Part shown: positions 49,254 through 56,397 of the stretch, piece by piece
Position numbering within the stretch: the stretch's first letter is position 1
Layout: each line of letters opens with the position of its first letter
Assembly (NCBI RefSeq): GCF_030813495.1
Contig: NZ_JAUSUI010000013.1
Span: 1-60,444 of the forward strand
DNA length: 60,444 nt
Direction: 5' to 3'
DNA from: Ancylobacter polymorphus
GTDB taxonomy: Bacteria; Pseudomonadota; Alphaproteobacteria; Rhizobiales; Xanthobacteraceae
The notes under the pieces: model-generated
Databases searched by the model: none
What the model was told of the DNA's origin: nothing
What the model saw: the letters and a program-made list of their open reading frames with translations, nothing else
Program-made: the position numbers and the translations under genes

Positions 49254-50102
49254 ATGACCGCCGCCGGTTTCGCGCGCGCGCAGCCGCACGTGCTCGCCTA
49301 TGAGGGCAAATTCAGCAATCACCCGGATGATCCGGGTGGGCGCACCTATGAGGGCATCACTCAGCGCGTCTATGACGCCTGGTGCGCCGCGAATGGCCAG
49401 CCCAAGCGCACACTGTCCAAGGACACGGGCAAGTGGGCGGGGTGGACTGAGCAGCGAGACGCCATCTATCGCAAGCAGTACTGGGACGCGGTGCGCGGCG
49501 ACGAACTGCCGGCCGGCGTCGATTTCGCGGTCTATGATGCTGCGGTCAATTCCGGGCCGGGCCGTGCGATCCGCTGGCTGCAGCGCGCGCTCCGTCTCAA
49601 CCGCATCGATGGCGTGTTCGGCGTTGCGACTCTTGCCGCCGTGAAGGCGCACCCTGATAAAGACCTGCTTGTCGCCGCGATCTGCGCCGAGCGGCTGACT
49701 TTCCTGCAGGCTCTCGGTACGTGGAAGACCTTCGGCAAGGGTTGGGGGCGCCGCGTCGCTGCCGTCAAGGCCACCGGGCAGGCATGGGCGACCGGATCGG
49801 TGGGCCCGGCACCGGACAAGATCGACGACGCCAGCGCGAAGGCCGTGATTGAAAGCGCGCCGCCCGCGCCATCGACTGCCGGGGCGGATGCCGCGATTGG
49901 CGCCGGCAGCGGCACCGCGACCGTCGGAACTGTCATCGAATCCGTGCGCCAGCAAATTGAGCCATATGCGGGCGCCAGCGAGCGCGTGCAGCAAATCGTC
50001 GTTGCCCTGATCGTGCTCGGCGCGCTGGTGACGTTCGGCGGCCTCGCATGGCGCTGGTACACCAAGCGCAAAGCCGCGCGCCTGGCCGAGGCGCTCGCAT
50101 GA
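49254..50102 (+). CDS. GH108 endolysin with C-terminal membrane anchor
   Basis: A 282 aa protein. Residues 10-60 (VLAYEGKFSNHPDDPGGRT) hold the catalytic Glu17 of the GH108 muramidase family, followed by a PG_binding_3-like domain (RLNRIDGVFGVATLAAVKA). A linker leads to a C-terminal transmembrane helix (QIVVALIVLGALVTFGGLAW), so the lysin may be membrane-tethered or self-holing. It overlaps the next gene by four bases. Confidence 0.85.
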   Translation: MTAAGFARAQPHVLAYEGKFSNHPDDPGGRTYEGITQRVYDAWCAANGQPKRTLSKDTGKWAGWTEQRDAIYRKQYWDAVRGDELPAGVDFAVYDAAVNSGPGRAIRWLQRALRLNRIDGVFGVATLAAVKAHPDKDLLVAAICAERLTFLQALGTWKTFGKGWGRRVAAVKATGQAWATGSVGPAPDKIDDASAKAVIESAPPAPSTAGADAAIGAGSGTATVGTVIESVRQQIEPYAGASERVQQIVVALIVLGALVTFGGLAWRWYTKRKAARLAEALA

Positions 50103-50443
50103 CCTGGGCGCTCGGCATCGTCTTGGACTGGACGCCGTGGTGGTTGTGGGCGCTGGCCGGCGGCGTGCTCCTCGCGTCCACCTATTCGCTGTGGCGCCCC
50201 GTGTGGGCGCTGTTGCCTTCCCCGATCAAGACCGCTGCCGTCGTCCTCGCGACAGCCGGCATTGCCTACCTCGCCGGACGCAACAAAGGCGCTTCCGGTG
50301 CTCTCCAGCGCGCCCGAGAAAAGGAGCAGGCCCGTGCAGATGAAATCATTGAGCGCGGCACTGCCGCTCGCCAGCGCGCTGATCGCGACGCTGTTTCTGG
50401 TCGGCTGCGCGACGACGACGGCTGGAAGCGGAACGACGGGTAA
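50099..50443 (+). CDS. Membrane protein, probable holin or i-spanin-like, 114 aa
   Basis: Two hydrophobic helices in the first 62 residues (WALAGGVLLASTYSLW, then AAVVLATAGIAYLAG) followed by a charged helical tail (RAREKEQARADEIIERGTAA). The overlapping lipoprotein gene downstream resembles an Rz/Rz1 pair, but the double span also fits a holin. Uncertain between the two. Confidence 0.6.
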   Translation: MTWALGIVLDWTPWWLWALAGGVLLASTYSLWRPVWALLPSPIKTAAVVLATAGIAYLAGRNKGASGALQRAREKEQARADEIIERGTAARQRADRDAVSGRLRDDDGWKRNDG

Positions 50444-50558
50444 GGCCGTCTGCACCGTGCTGCAGCCGGTGCGCTGGTCGGCCGCCGACACCGACGAGAC
50501 GATCCGCCAGGTGAAGGCGAACAACGCCGCCGGCAAGGTCGTCTGCGGGTGGCGCTGA
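50340..50558 (+). CDS. Small lipoprotein, o-spanin (Rz1)-like, 72 aa
   Basis: Starts MKSLSAALPLASALIATLFL with lipobox LVGC, in a different frame from the membrane protein it overlaps by 104 bases. Overlapping frames with a short outer-membrane lipoprotein are typical of Rz/Rz1 spanin pairs that disrupt the outer membrane at lysis. Its stop overlaps the next start. Confidence 0.65.
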   Translation: MKSLSAALPLASALIATLFLVGCATTTAGSGTTGKAVCTVLQPVRWSAADTDETIRQVKANNAAGKVVCGWR

Positions 50559-50914
50559 TGTCGGGAAATGTCACGTGGGAAATGGTCTTCGCCCTCACGG
50601 TGCTCGTCGGTGCCGTCGCAGGCGTGTGGTGGCGGATTGAGGGGCGAATCGACAAGGCGGTGAAGACGGTGGCGGACGACGCGAGCCTGCGGGCCCAAGC
50701 AGCGCAGGCGGCAGCATCCATGGCGGCAACCCAGCTCGCCGAGTTCAAGCTAGAAGCCGCGCGGACCTATGTCAGCAAGGACGACGTGCAGCAGGTCCGC
50801 GACGAGATCCTCGGCGCCGTGGGTGGGGTGCGCACGTCGCTCGACCGGATCAACGAGCGGCTCGATCGCGTGGTGGAGAACGCCGCCAAGCGCCAGCCGG
50901 TCCATCGTCCATGA
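50558..50914 (+). CDS. Membrane-anchored coiled-coil protein, 118 aa
   Basis: Start at 50558 (MSGNVTWEMVFALTVLVG) gives one N-terminal membrane helix, then a long coiled coil (VGGVRTSLDRINERLDRVVE). Such proteins in the lysis region act as holins or antiholin-like factors; the precise role is unknown. Confidence 0.6.
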   Translation: MSGNVTWEMVFALTVLVGAVAGVWWRIEGRIDKAVKTVADDASLRAQAAQAAASMAATQLAEFKLEAARTYVSKDDVQQVRDEILGAVGGVRTSLDRINERLDRVVENAAKRQPVHRP

Positions 50915-50960
50915 TGGAGAGCACGCCTGCAGCCTCAAGCAACCTGCGGAGTAGCGTTTA

Positions 50961-52229
50961 ATGGCAAGCCACGTACCGGCTGGGGTGCACTTCTCGCCCG
51001 AGATTATCGCCAAGGCCATCGCGATGTTCGCGCTTGGGCATCAAGCCAAGGAGGTGGCCGAAATCCTCAAGATCGGCCGAACAGGAACCGAGCGTCTTCG
51101 CCGGCGGTGGCGGGCGGGGCAGGTGACCGTCCCCGATGAGCCGGCCGAGGAGATGGCGCCGGAGGCCATGCGCCGGGAAAACCGGGACGCCGCCTTCTGG
51201 CGCAAGCGTGCCACGGATGCGGCCCACGACCTCGCCGCCGCCGAGCACCTGGCCGAAGAGCTGGCCGGCATCCGCGGCATGCGGGTAGAAATCCCCGACT
51301 GGCTGCTACGATCTTCAGAAGGCAAAAAGGGCCGCTCGGTCATCGGCGCCCTGACCTCCGACGTGCACATGGGCGAGGTGATCGACGCCGAGGAAATCCT
51401 GGGGATCAACGCCTATAACCCGGACATCTGCCGGGTGCGGATGCAGCGCTATTTCGAGGCGGTGTGCACCGTGGGAACGCGGTGGGCGGCCGATACCGAA
51501 TGCGAGGGTGTTCTGCTCGCCATGGCCGGGGATCTGATCTCCGGCGACATCCATGATGAGCTGCGCATGACCAACGCGCTGACCGCCCATGAGCAGGTTT
51601 CCGCCGTGGTGGGGGTGTATGCGGCGGGCCTGCGCATGCTGCTGGAATCCTATCCCAGGGTCCATGTCGTCGGCGTGCCGGGAAACCATGGGCGAACCAC
51701 GCACAAGCCGACGGCCAAGCTCTATTCCCGGCTGAGCTACGACATTCTCGCGGTGTCGATGCTGGCCGAGCAGTTCCGGGACGATCCCCGGGTGACGTTC
51801 CAATATGGCCGGGCAAAGGACCAGATCACGCCCGTCTTCGGGCGCACGGTGTTCACCACGCACGGGGACAAGATCGGCACCCGGGGCGGCATGGGCTTTG
51901 CCGGCCCGATGCTTCCCATCGTGCGCGGCACCAAGAAGATCAGCGAGCAGCAGGCTTCCATCGGCCGACGGCCGGACCTGATCCAGCACGGCCACTATCA
52001 CACCTCGGGCGCGCCGGGGAGCGTGCTGGCGAATGGCAGCGTGCCCGGCTATGCCGAGTTCGCCGACGACATCCGCGCGGTGGTCGAGCCGCCCCAGCAG
52101 TGGGTCTATCTGCTCCATTCGAAGTGGTTCCTGCGGGAACGGGCCTCAATCCAGCTCGAGGCGCCTAGCGTGCCGGACAAGCCCAAGGTGCGGGTGCCGG
52201 CCGGCTTCCGGGAGACGGCCGATGCTTAA
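50961..52229 (+). CDS. HTH-metallophosphoesterase fusion
   Basis: A 422 aa protein. The first 50 residues (AIAMFALGHQAKEVAEILKI) look like a resolvase-type HTH. Metallophosphoesterase motifs follow in order: SDVHMGE, AGDLISGDIH, GVPGNHGR, THGD and HGHYHT, giving the full set of dimetal ligands. Phosphatase, nuclease or DNA end-processing activity is possible. It stands in the late region after lysis genes, unusual for a DNA-processing enzyme. Confidence 0.8.
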   Translation: MASHVPAGVHFSPEIIAKAIAMFALGHQAKEVAEILKIGRTGTERLRRRWRAGQVTVPDEPAEEMAPEAMRRENRDAAFWRKRATDAAHDLAAAEHLAEELAGIRGMRVEIPDWLLRSSEGKKGRSVIGALTSDVHMGEVIDAEEILGINAYNPDICRVRMQRYFEAVCTVGTRWAADTECEGVLLAMAGDLISGDIHDELRMTNALTAHEQVSAVVGVYAAGLRMLLESYPRVHVVGVPGNHGRTTHKPTAKLYSRLSYDILAVSMLAEQFRDDPRVTFQYGRAKDQITPVFGRTVFTTHGDKIGTRGGMGFAGPMLPIVRGTKKISEQQASIGRRPDLIQHGHYHTSGAPGSVLANGSVPGYAEFADDIRAVVEPPQQWVYLLHSKWFLRERASIQLEAPSVPDKPKVRVPAGFRETADA

Positions 52230-52602
52230 GCTCGACGCGCCGGCACTCGTGCAGATGACCAGCGGGGCCGGCTATTGGTACTTGGCGACGGCCTATTCCA
52301 AGCACCCGGCGGGCCTGGATGCGGCTCATGAGATGGCATGCCGCGCCGTGGGCGCCCTCCGGTCTCTCGGGGTGGTGGCGTTCTCGCCGATCGCTCATTG
52401 GCATCCCGTCGGCCGGCTGTTGGGCATCAATCCTCTCGACCATGATCTCTGGATGGAGATCGACAAGCCGATGATGGAAGGCGCCGAGGGGCTGATCGTG
52501 CTGTGCTCGCCGGGCTGGCAAGCGAGCCGCGGCATCGCGGTGGAAATCGACTTCTTCCGGGAATCCTGCCTGCCTGTCTACGGCATGCCCTATGCCGGAT
52601 GA
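52222..52602 (+). CDS. DUF1937-family protein, 126 aa
   Basis: Start at 52222 overlaps the previous stop. YWYLATAYSKHPAGLDAAHE, SPIAHWHPVGRLLGI and DHDLWMEIDKPMMEGAEGLI match DUF1937, a relative of nucleoside 2-deoxyribosyltransferase folds. A nucleotide-metabolism role is plausible but unproven. Confidence 0.75.
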   Translation: MLKLDAPALVQMTSGAGYWYLATAYSKHPAGLDAAHEMACRAVGALRSLGVVAFSPIAHWHPVGRLLGINPLDHDLWMEIDKPMMEGAEGLIVLCSPGWQASRGIAVEIDFFRESCLPVYGMPYAG

Positions 52603-52807
52603 GTGGATCATCCGGGACCCGGCGACCGGCCTCGTCATGGTCGGGAGAGGGCATAACGTCGTGCATGACGACGTGAAGGGGCTCCTCGCGCTGGCCGCGC
52701 TGCTGATCCGTGCCGCCTATGAGGCAGGGAAGGGCGAGCACGATGCCGCGCCGATGCCGGCTTCAGAATGGGAGCCGGGCTTTCTCAAGGCGATTGCTGA
52801 CACCTGA
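52592..52807 (+). CDS. Hypothetical protein, 71 aa
   Basis: MPDEWIIRDPATGLVMVGRG overlaps the DUF1937 gene by 11 bases. The helical middle (LLALAALLIRAAYEAG) is followed by an acidic tail. No family recognised. Confidence 0.55.
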   Translation: MPDEWIIRDPATGLVMVGRGHNVVHDDVKGLLALAALLIRAAYEAGKGEHDAAPMPASEWEPGFLKAIADT

Positions 52808-52883
52808 CATTCGCGCGAGCGCGCGGATCGCCGCCGGGACGCCTCCCGGTTCTTAGCCCTCGGGCGTTCCTCCCTGTCAACTC

Positions 52884-52917
52884 GCCCCGCCGGCCGAAAG
52901 GTCGCGCGGGGCTTTTT
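52884..52917 (+). terminator. Intrinsic terminator
   Basis: GCCCCGC (52884-52890) pairs with GCGGGGC (52906-52912), with inner pairing, then TTTTT (52913-52917). It ends the late operon. Confidence 0.85.
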
Positions 52918-52942
52918 CGTCGTTCTGGCCTATGCTGCCCGC

Positions 52943-53188
52943 ATGGCCTCATCAAACGGCACGCTGGGCGAGTGCATCGCCCTCGGCTACGGCATTCGGG
53001 CGACGTGCCTGGCGTGCTGGCATGCGCGCGAACTGGACCTGCCGGCGCTCGCCGCGCGCCTCGGGCCGGGTCATGGCGCGCTGCATGACGATCTCGTCCC
53101 GCGCCTGCGATGCGCCAAATGCGGCAGCAAGCAGATCGCGCTCACGGCGCTGCCGCCTGACGTGCCGACCTGGGGCGGGACGACGTGA
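52943..53188 (+). CDS. Small zinc-ribbon protein, 81 aa
   Basis: Two CxxC pairs (CLAC at 22-25, CAKC at ~57-60) flank a helix, a four-cysteine zinc site. The C-terminus is GGTT-like and basic. Such proteins occur near the ends of rhizobial phage genomes; function unknown. Confidence 0.65.
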   Translation: MASSNGTLGECIALGYGIRATCLACWHARELDLPALAARLGPGHGALHDDLVPRLRCAKCGSKQIALTALPPDVPTWGGTT

Positions 53189-53192
53189 CGGT

Positions 53193-53405
53193 CTATTGAT
53201 ACGGCGGATCGACGCGGCCTTTCAGCCAGCACGCCAGATTGTCCACCATCGCAAAGCCCTCGGTCAGAAAGCACAGCATCTGGCGATCCCACACCATACG
53301 CACCGGCTCAAGCGGATATCGCGGGATGCCGACAAACCAAGAGCCGTCCTTCGGCGCCGTGTCGGGAGGCATCACGAGACGAATGCCGTAGGACCGGAGC
53401 TTCAT
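53193..53405 (-). CDS. Hypothetical protein, DUF551-like pattern, 70 aa
   Basis: Start at 53405 (MKLRSYGIRLVMPPDTAPKD) overlaps the next gene upstream (ATGA). The PxDTAPKDGSW pattern resembles the short APKDG segment of DUF551-like phage proteins; the rest is aromatic-rich (YPLEPVRMVWDRQM). Function unknown. Confidence 0.5.
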   Translation of the reverse strand: MKLRSYGIRLVMPPDTAPKDGSWFVGIPRYPLEPVRMVWDRQMLCFLTEGFAMVDNLACWLKGRVDPPYQ

Positions 53406-53539
53406 TTCGTGCTCCACCAATCGTAGCAGTCGCGGCACATCTCGCCATCCGGCCCGCGCTTCGGGCAGTCGGCCGGGCATTCGGGATGAAAGAGCCAGCG
53501 CCAGAGGCGGCGGGCGGCGGCGATCACGCGCTCAAGCAT
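53402..53539 (-). CDS. Cysteine-rich small protein, 45 aa
   Basis: MLERVIAAARRLWRWLFHPE then four Cys (CPADC, CRDC), a compact zinc-type spacing, ending YDWWSTK. Its stop overlaps the 70 aa gene start. Size makes a confident call impossible. Confidence 0.4.
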   Translation of the reverse strand: MLERVIAAARRLWRWLFHPECPADCPKRGPDGEMCRDCYDWWSTK

Positions 53540-53694
53540 GCGCCCCTCCCGTGGAACGATCCGGGAACAGGCCGGCGAGGCGCTGTGCCGTGTGCCGTGC
53601 CGTCGCGAACCGATGTGCTGTGCGGAGAATGCGCATTCGGCGCCCCTTTCATGGAAGGTAGCGCCTTGAGAATGTTTGCTTTCTGCTGGAAATC

Positions 53695-53763
53695 AGGCGG
53701 AGGCGTGCAGCAATCGAACTGGTTTACAAAACCGCTGCACTACCGCTGTGCTAAGCCGGCCCC
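53695..53763 (-). ncRNA. Truncated tRNA-Thr(UGU)-like element
   Basis: Read on the minus strand: acceptor GGGGCCG pairs with CGCCTCC (one mismatch, one G-T), D-arm GCAC/GTGC with GGTA in the loop, and loop TTTGTAA carrying UGU above a 3-bp stem, but the T-arm is almost absent and CCA is CCT. At 69 nt it is too short for a normal tRNA. It may be a decayed tRNA or an attachment-site remnant at the prophage edge. Confidence 0.45.
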
Positions 53764-53914
53764 GTTTCGGCACCGACATGTTCCACCCGAGCGACGGAAA
53801 CACGGTCGATGGCCTTGGTCGCGCCGGCCATCATGCCGGCAGCTTCCGTTTCTCTTCGCCGATGGCCGTCGCCCGGTCAAGACGGGACGCATGGTCGGCC
53901 GGGGAGCTTTTAGC

Positions 53915-54433
53915 TCACCTCGGTCCGCTGAAGCTCGTCATCTTGCCGCCGCGGAACCGGCATTCGACATTCCAGAAACCCAGTTGGCCAGGGGACTTGA
54001 TGACGCTGAAAGAGAGCTTCACCACCTTTTCCCGACCGGGAAGCACAACCTTCGCGGCAAGCTTCACGATGGGGTAGGCCGGCGCCGTTCGCGCCGCCTT
54101 CTCGCAGTAATTGCCCGCGTCGCGGTCTGAAATCTCCACGGGCCCCGGCCGGGGGCCCGGACCCGGCGGATAGGGATAGGGCGGCGGCGGGGGCGGGCGA
54201 TTCTGATCGAGGGTGATCCGGCAGTCGGAATAGGCGCGGGTGCCCGGCACGAGCCCCCAGGACCGGCATTTGGCATCATCGGCCTGGTCCGGCGTAGGGT
54301 AGGGCGGCGGATAGGGAGCCGGATAGGACGGCGCGTAGGGCGGCGGATAGGGCGCAGGCGGCGGATAATACTGGGCGAGGGCGGGAGCGCTGGTGATCAG
54401 CACCGCCGTCACGGCTGAAAGCAGCAGTTTCAA
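53915..54433 (-). CDS. Exported proline/tyrosine-rich protein, 172 aa
   Basis: TTG start at 54433 gives a signal peptide MKLLLSAVTAVLITSAPALA. A stretch of YPPPAP-like repeats (about 22-50) and a second polyproline block (95-115) flank a DDAKCRSWGLVPGTRAY segment; the C-terminal domain ends GGKMTSFSGPR. Probably an exported envelope or surface protein of the host; the 3' end marks the approach of the prophage boundary. Confidence 0.65.
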   Translation of the reverse strand: MKLLLSAVTAVLITSAPALAQYYPPPAPYPPPYAPSYPAPYPPPYPTPDQADDAKCRSWGLVPGTRAYSDCRITLDQNRPPPPPPYPYPPGPGPRPGPVEISDRDAGNYCEKAARTAPAYPIVKLAAKVVLPGREKVVKLSFSVIKSPGQLGFWNVECRFRGGKMTSFSGPR

Positions 54434-54754
54434 GATTCGTGGTCCCCCGTGAACTGACCTTTGCCTGCGGCGCCCCGGCGAAGCTGTCAAGGCGCGCGGC
54501 CCGGTGCTGCGACACCCTCAGTTCGGCTGAGCGTTCCGTCACCGCCGATAGATGGTTCATCGCCACTGGTAAAAGGATGCGAAGCCCCATCCACCCCTCA
54601 AATACCGACGATCTGCCGCAAACCGACAAAATACGCCATTGCGCCAAGCGCGGCCTTCTGCGAGACGAATCCGTGGGAAATCGTTCGCACCGGCGCGTGC
54701 CGAATCCCCCCGGGGTGAGGACCACCGCGGGCACGCCATTTGGGAGGCTGGACT
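54434..54754 (+). other. Intergenic region with no supported gene
   Basis: Only poorly composed frames occur. It carries the divergent control region for the two host genes around it; no clear promoter or repeat stands out. Confidence 0.4.
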
Positions 54755-55177
54755 ATGAAGCGATTTTTGTTCGGACTGGCGGCGATGCTGCTGGCCGGCA
54801 TGGCCGGCAGCGCGTCGGCCCAGACGATGAGCTATGCCGAGGCCGGGGCGCTGATCGCCAAGAACTGCGGTCCTTCGATCGAAAAGTTCTGTGCCAAGGC
54901 CAATCTCGGCACGGGTGAGGTTCGCAACTGCCTGATGGCGCATCAGGACCAGGTGCCGCAGCAGTGCTTCGACGATTATGCCGCCGCGCGGGCCTCTATC
55001 GCCAAGCGCATTGCGGCGCAGGGCGACGCCTGGAATGTGTGCAACGCGAACATCCGCCAGGCCTGCGCCGGCGTTCAGCCGGGCGACGCCAACATTCTCA
55101 ACTGCCTGATCGACGCCAGCAAGGTGATCCGGCCGGCCTGCAAGTCCATTCTGGTCGATGCCGGCTGGTGGCAGTGA
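54755..55177 (+). CDS. Exported cysteine-rich repeat protein, 140 aa
   Basis: Signal peptide MKRFLFGLAAMLLAGMAGS, then paired Cys repeats (CGPSIEKFC, CLMAHQ...QQC, CNANIRQAC, CLID...AC) with a spacing like the Cys-rich GLG1/FGFR repeat (PF00839). Expected periplasmic; disulfide-stabilised. Function unknown. Confidence 0.75.
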   Translation: MKRFLFGLAAMLLAGMAGSASAQTMSYAEAGALIAKNCGPSIEKFCAKANLGTGEVRNCLMAHQDQVPQQCFDDYAAARASIAKRIAAQGDAWNVCNANIRQACAGVQPGDANILNCLIDASKVIRPACKSILVDAGWWQ

Positions 55178-55211
55178 CGGAACGGCGAAACGCTAGGGAA
55201 AGAGACAGATC

Positions 55212-55841
55212 ATGACCCGTATCACCCGTTTCGTCGGCGGGCTCGCCCTCGCCGCTGCGCTCGCCGCGCCGCTGGCCGGCGCCGCGACCGCTCAGACCGC
55301 TGACTCCGACGCGCAGATCATGCAGGGCCTGTCGCAGGCCACCATGTTCGACCCGTCGCTCACCGCCCAGGTGCTGCGCCAGATGGCGCAGGACGCCGTC
55401 ACCCAGAACCAGCCGCTGACGCTCGACAAGTCCGAAATCGCCAAGCGGCTCGACAAGCTCGCGCAGATCACCGTGCAGATCCAGTTCGCGCTGGGGTCGG
55501 ATATCATCCGCCCGCAATCCTACGCGACGCTCGGTTCCATTGCCGATGCCATGCACCACCCGATTCTGGCGAACTACAAGTTCATCGTGGTCGGCAACAC
55601 CGACACGACCGGTACGCGCGCCTTCAACCTGAAGCTCAGCCAGGAGCGCGCAAACGCCATCGTGCAGGCGCTGGTCGTGGTGTTCGGCATCTCGCCGGAC
55701 CGCCTGGAAGCCGTCGGCCTCGGCCAGGAGGCGCTGCAGGTGCCCTCCAAGCCGCAGGACCCGATCAATCGCCGCGTGCAGATCTTCACCATCGGCACGG
55801 TTGGGCCGATGGGCAAGCCGGTCCCCACCAGCGCTCCCTGA
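55212..55841 (+). CDS. OmpA-family protein
   Basis: A 209 aa protein with a signal peptide (GGLALAAALAAPLAGAATAQ). The C-terminal domain has IQFALGSDIIRPQSYATLGS and VVGNTDTTGTRAFNLKLSQERANAI, the OmpA peptidoglycan-binding pattern. It likely tethers the outer envelope to peptidoglycan. It follows the Cys-rich gene by 35 bases and may be in one operon. Confidence 0.85.
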   Translation: MTRITRFVGGLALAAALAAPLAGAATAQTADSDAQIMQGLSQATMFDPSLTAQVLRQMAQDAVTQNQPLTLDKSEIAKRLDKLAQITVQIQFALGSDIIRPQSYATLGSIADAMHHPILANYKFIVVGNTDTTGTRAFNLKLSQERANAIVQALVVVFGISPDRLEAVGLGQEALQVPSKPQDPINRRVQIFTIGTVGPMGKPVPTSAP

Positions 55842-55870
55842 GCGGGACGCTCGCATCTTCCTGTGATAGG

Positions 55871-55908
55871 AAGCCGGCCGGTGCCCCGCGCACCGGCCGG
55901 CTTTGTTT
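55871..55908 (+). terminator. Intrinsic terminator
   Basis: A 14-bp perfect stem (55871-55884 with 55890-55903, loop CCCGC) followed by a T-rich TTTGTTTT. Ends the OmpA-family transcript. Confidence 0.85.
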
Positions 55909-55947
55909 TGGCCGCCCCGTTTTCCGTCACATCCAGAGTTTCAGCAG

Positions 55948-56289
55948 ATGAGCATCACCAGAATCGAAGTCGGCCCGCGCATGAGCGAGGCCGTGGTCCA
56001 CGGGTCCGTCGTGTATCTCGCCGGCCAGGTGGCCAAGGGCGACAGCGTGACCGCGCAGACTGAGGCCGTGCTCGGCCAGATCGACGCGCTGCTTGCGAAG
56101 GCCGGCACGGACAAGACCAAGCTGCTGACGGCCACCATCTACCTCGCCGACATTTCCACCTTCGCGGAAATGAACGCGGTTTGGGACATGTGGGTGTCGG
56201 CCGGTAACACGCCGGCGCGCGCCACGGTCGAAGCGGCGCTGGCGACGCCGGAGTACAAGGTGGAAATCGTCGTCGCGGCCGCCATCTGA
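55948..56289 (+). CDS. RidA-family enamine/imine deaminase
   Basis: A 113 aa protein starting MSITRIEVGPRMSEAVVHGS. VYLAGQVAKG, ILADIS-type ATIYLADISTFAEMNAVWD and PARATVEAALA match RidA/YjgF. Members hydrolyse reactive enamines from amino-acid metabolism. Start at 55948 removes an implausible leader. Confidence 0.9.
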   Translation: MSITRIEVGPRMSEAVVHGSVVYLAGQVAKGDSVTAQTEAVLGQIDALLAKAGTDKTKLLTATIYLADISTFAEMNAVWDMWVSAGNTPARATVEAALATPEYKVEIVVAAAI

Positions 56290-56326
56290 GGGGTGGCCAC
56301 GTCTACGCGCTCGCAAGGCGCATAAA

Positions 56327-56354
56327 AAAGGCCCCGTCGCAGGACGGGGCCTTT
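56327..56354. terminator. Bidirectional terminator
   Basis: AAAGGCCCCGTC (56327-56338) and GACGGGGCCTTT (56343-56354) with loop GCAG, flanked by A- and T-runs. It separates the convergent RidA and MFS genes. Confidence 0.9.
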
Positions 56355-56397
56355 CCTTTGCGGCTCCGCGCTCCCGGAGGGGGGAGCCGGGCGCAGC

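Noticed and set aside
52808..54500. Integrase gene at the right end
   Set aside because: No tyrosine or serine recombinase motifs were found in this window; it must lie beyond the left edge.
54276..54734. Minus-strand frame between the Pro-rich and the Cys-rich genes
   Set aside because: Frame overlaps the Pro-rich gene in another register and has implausible composition.
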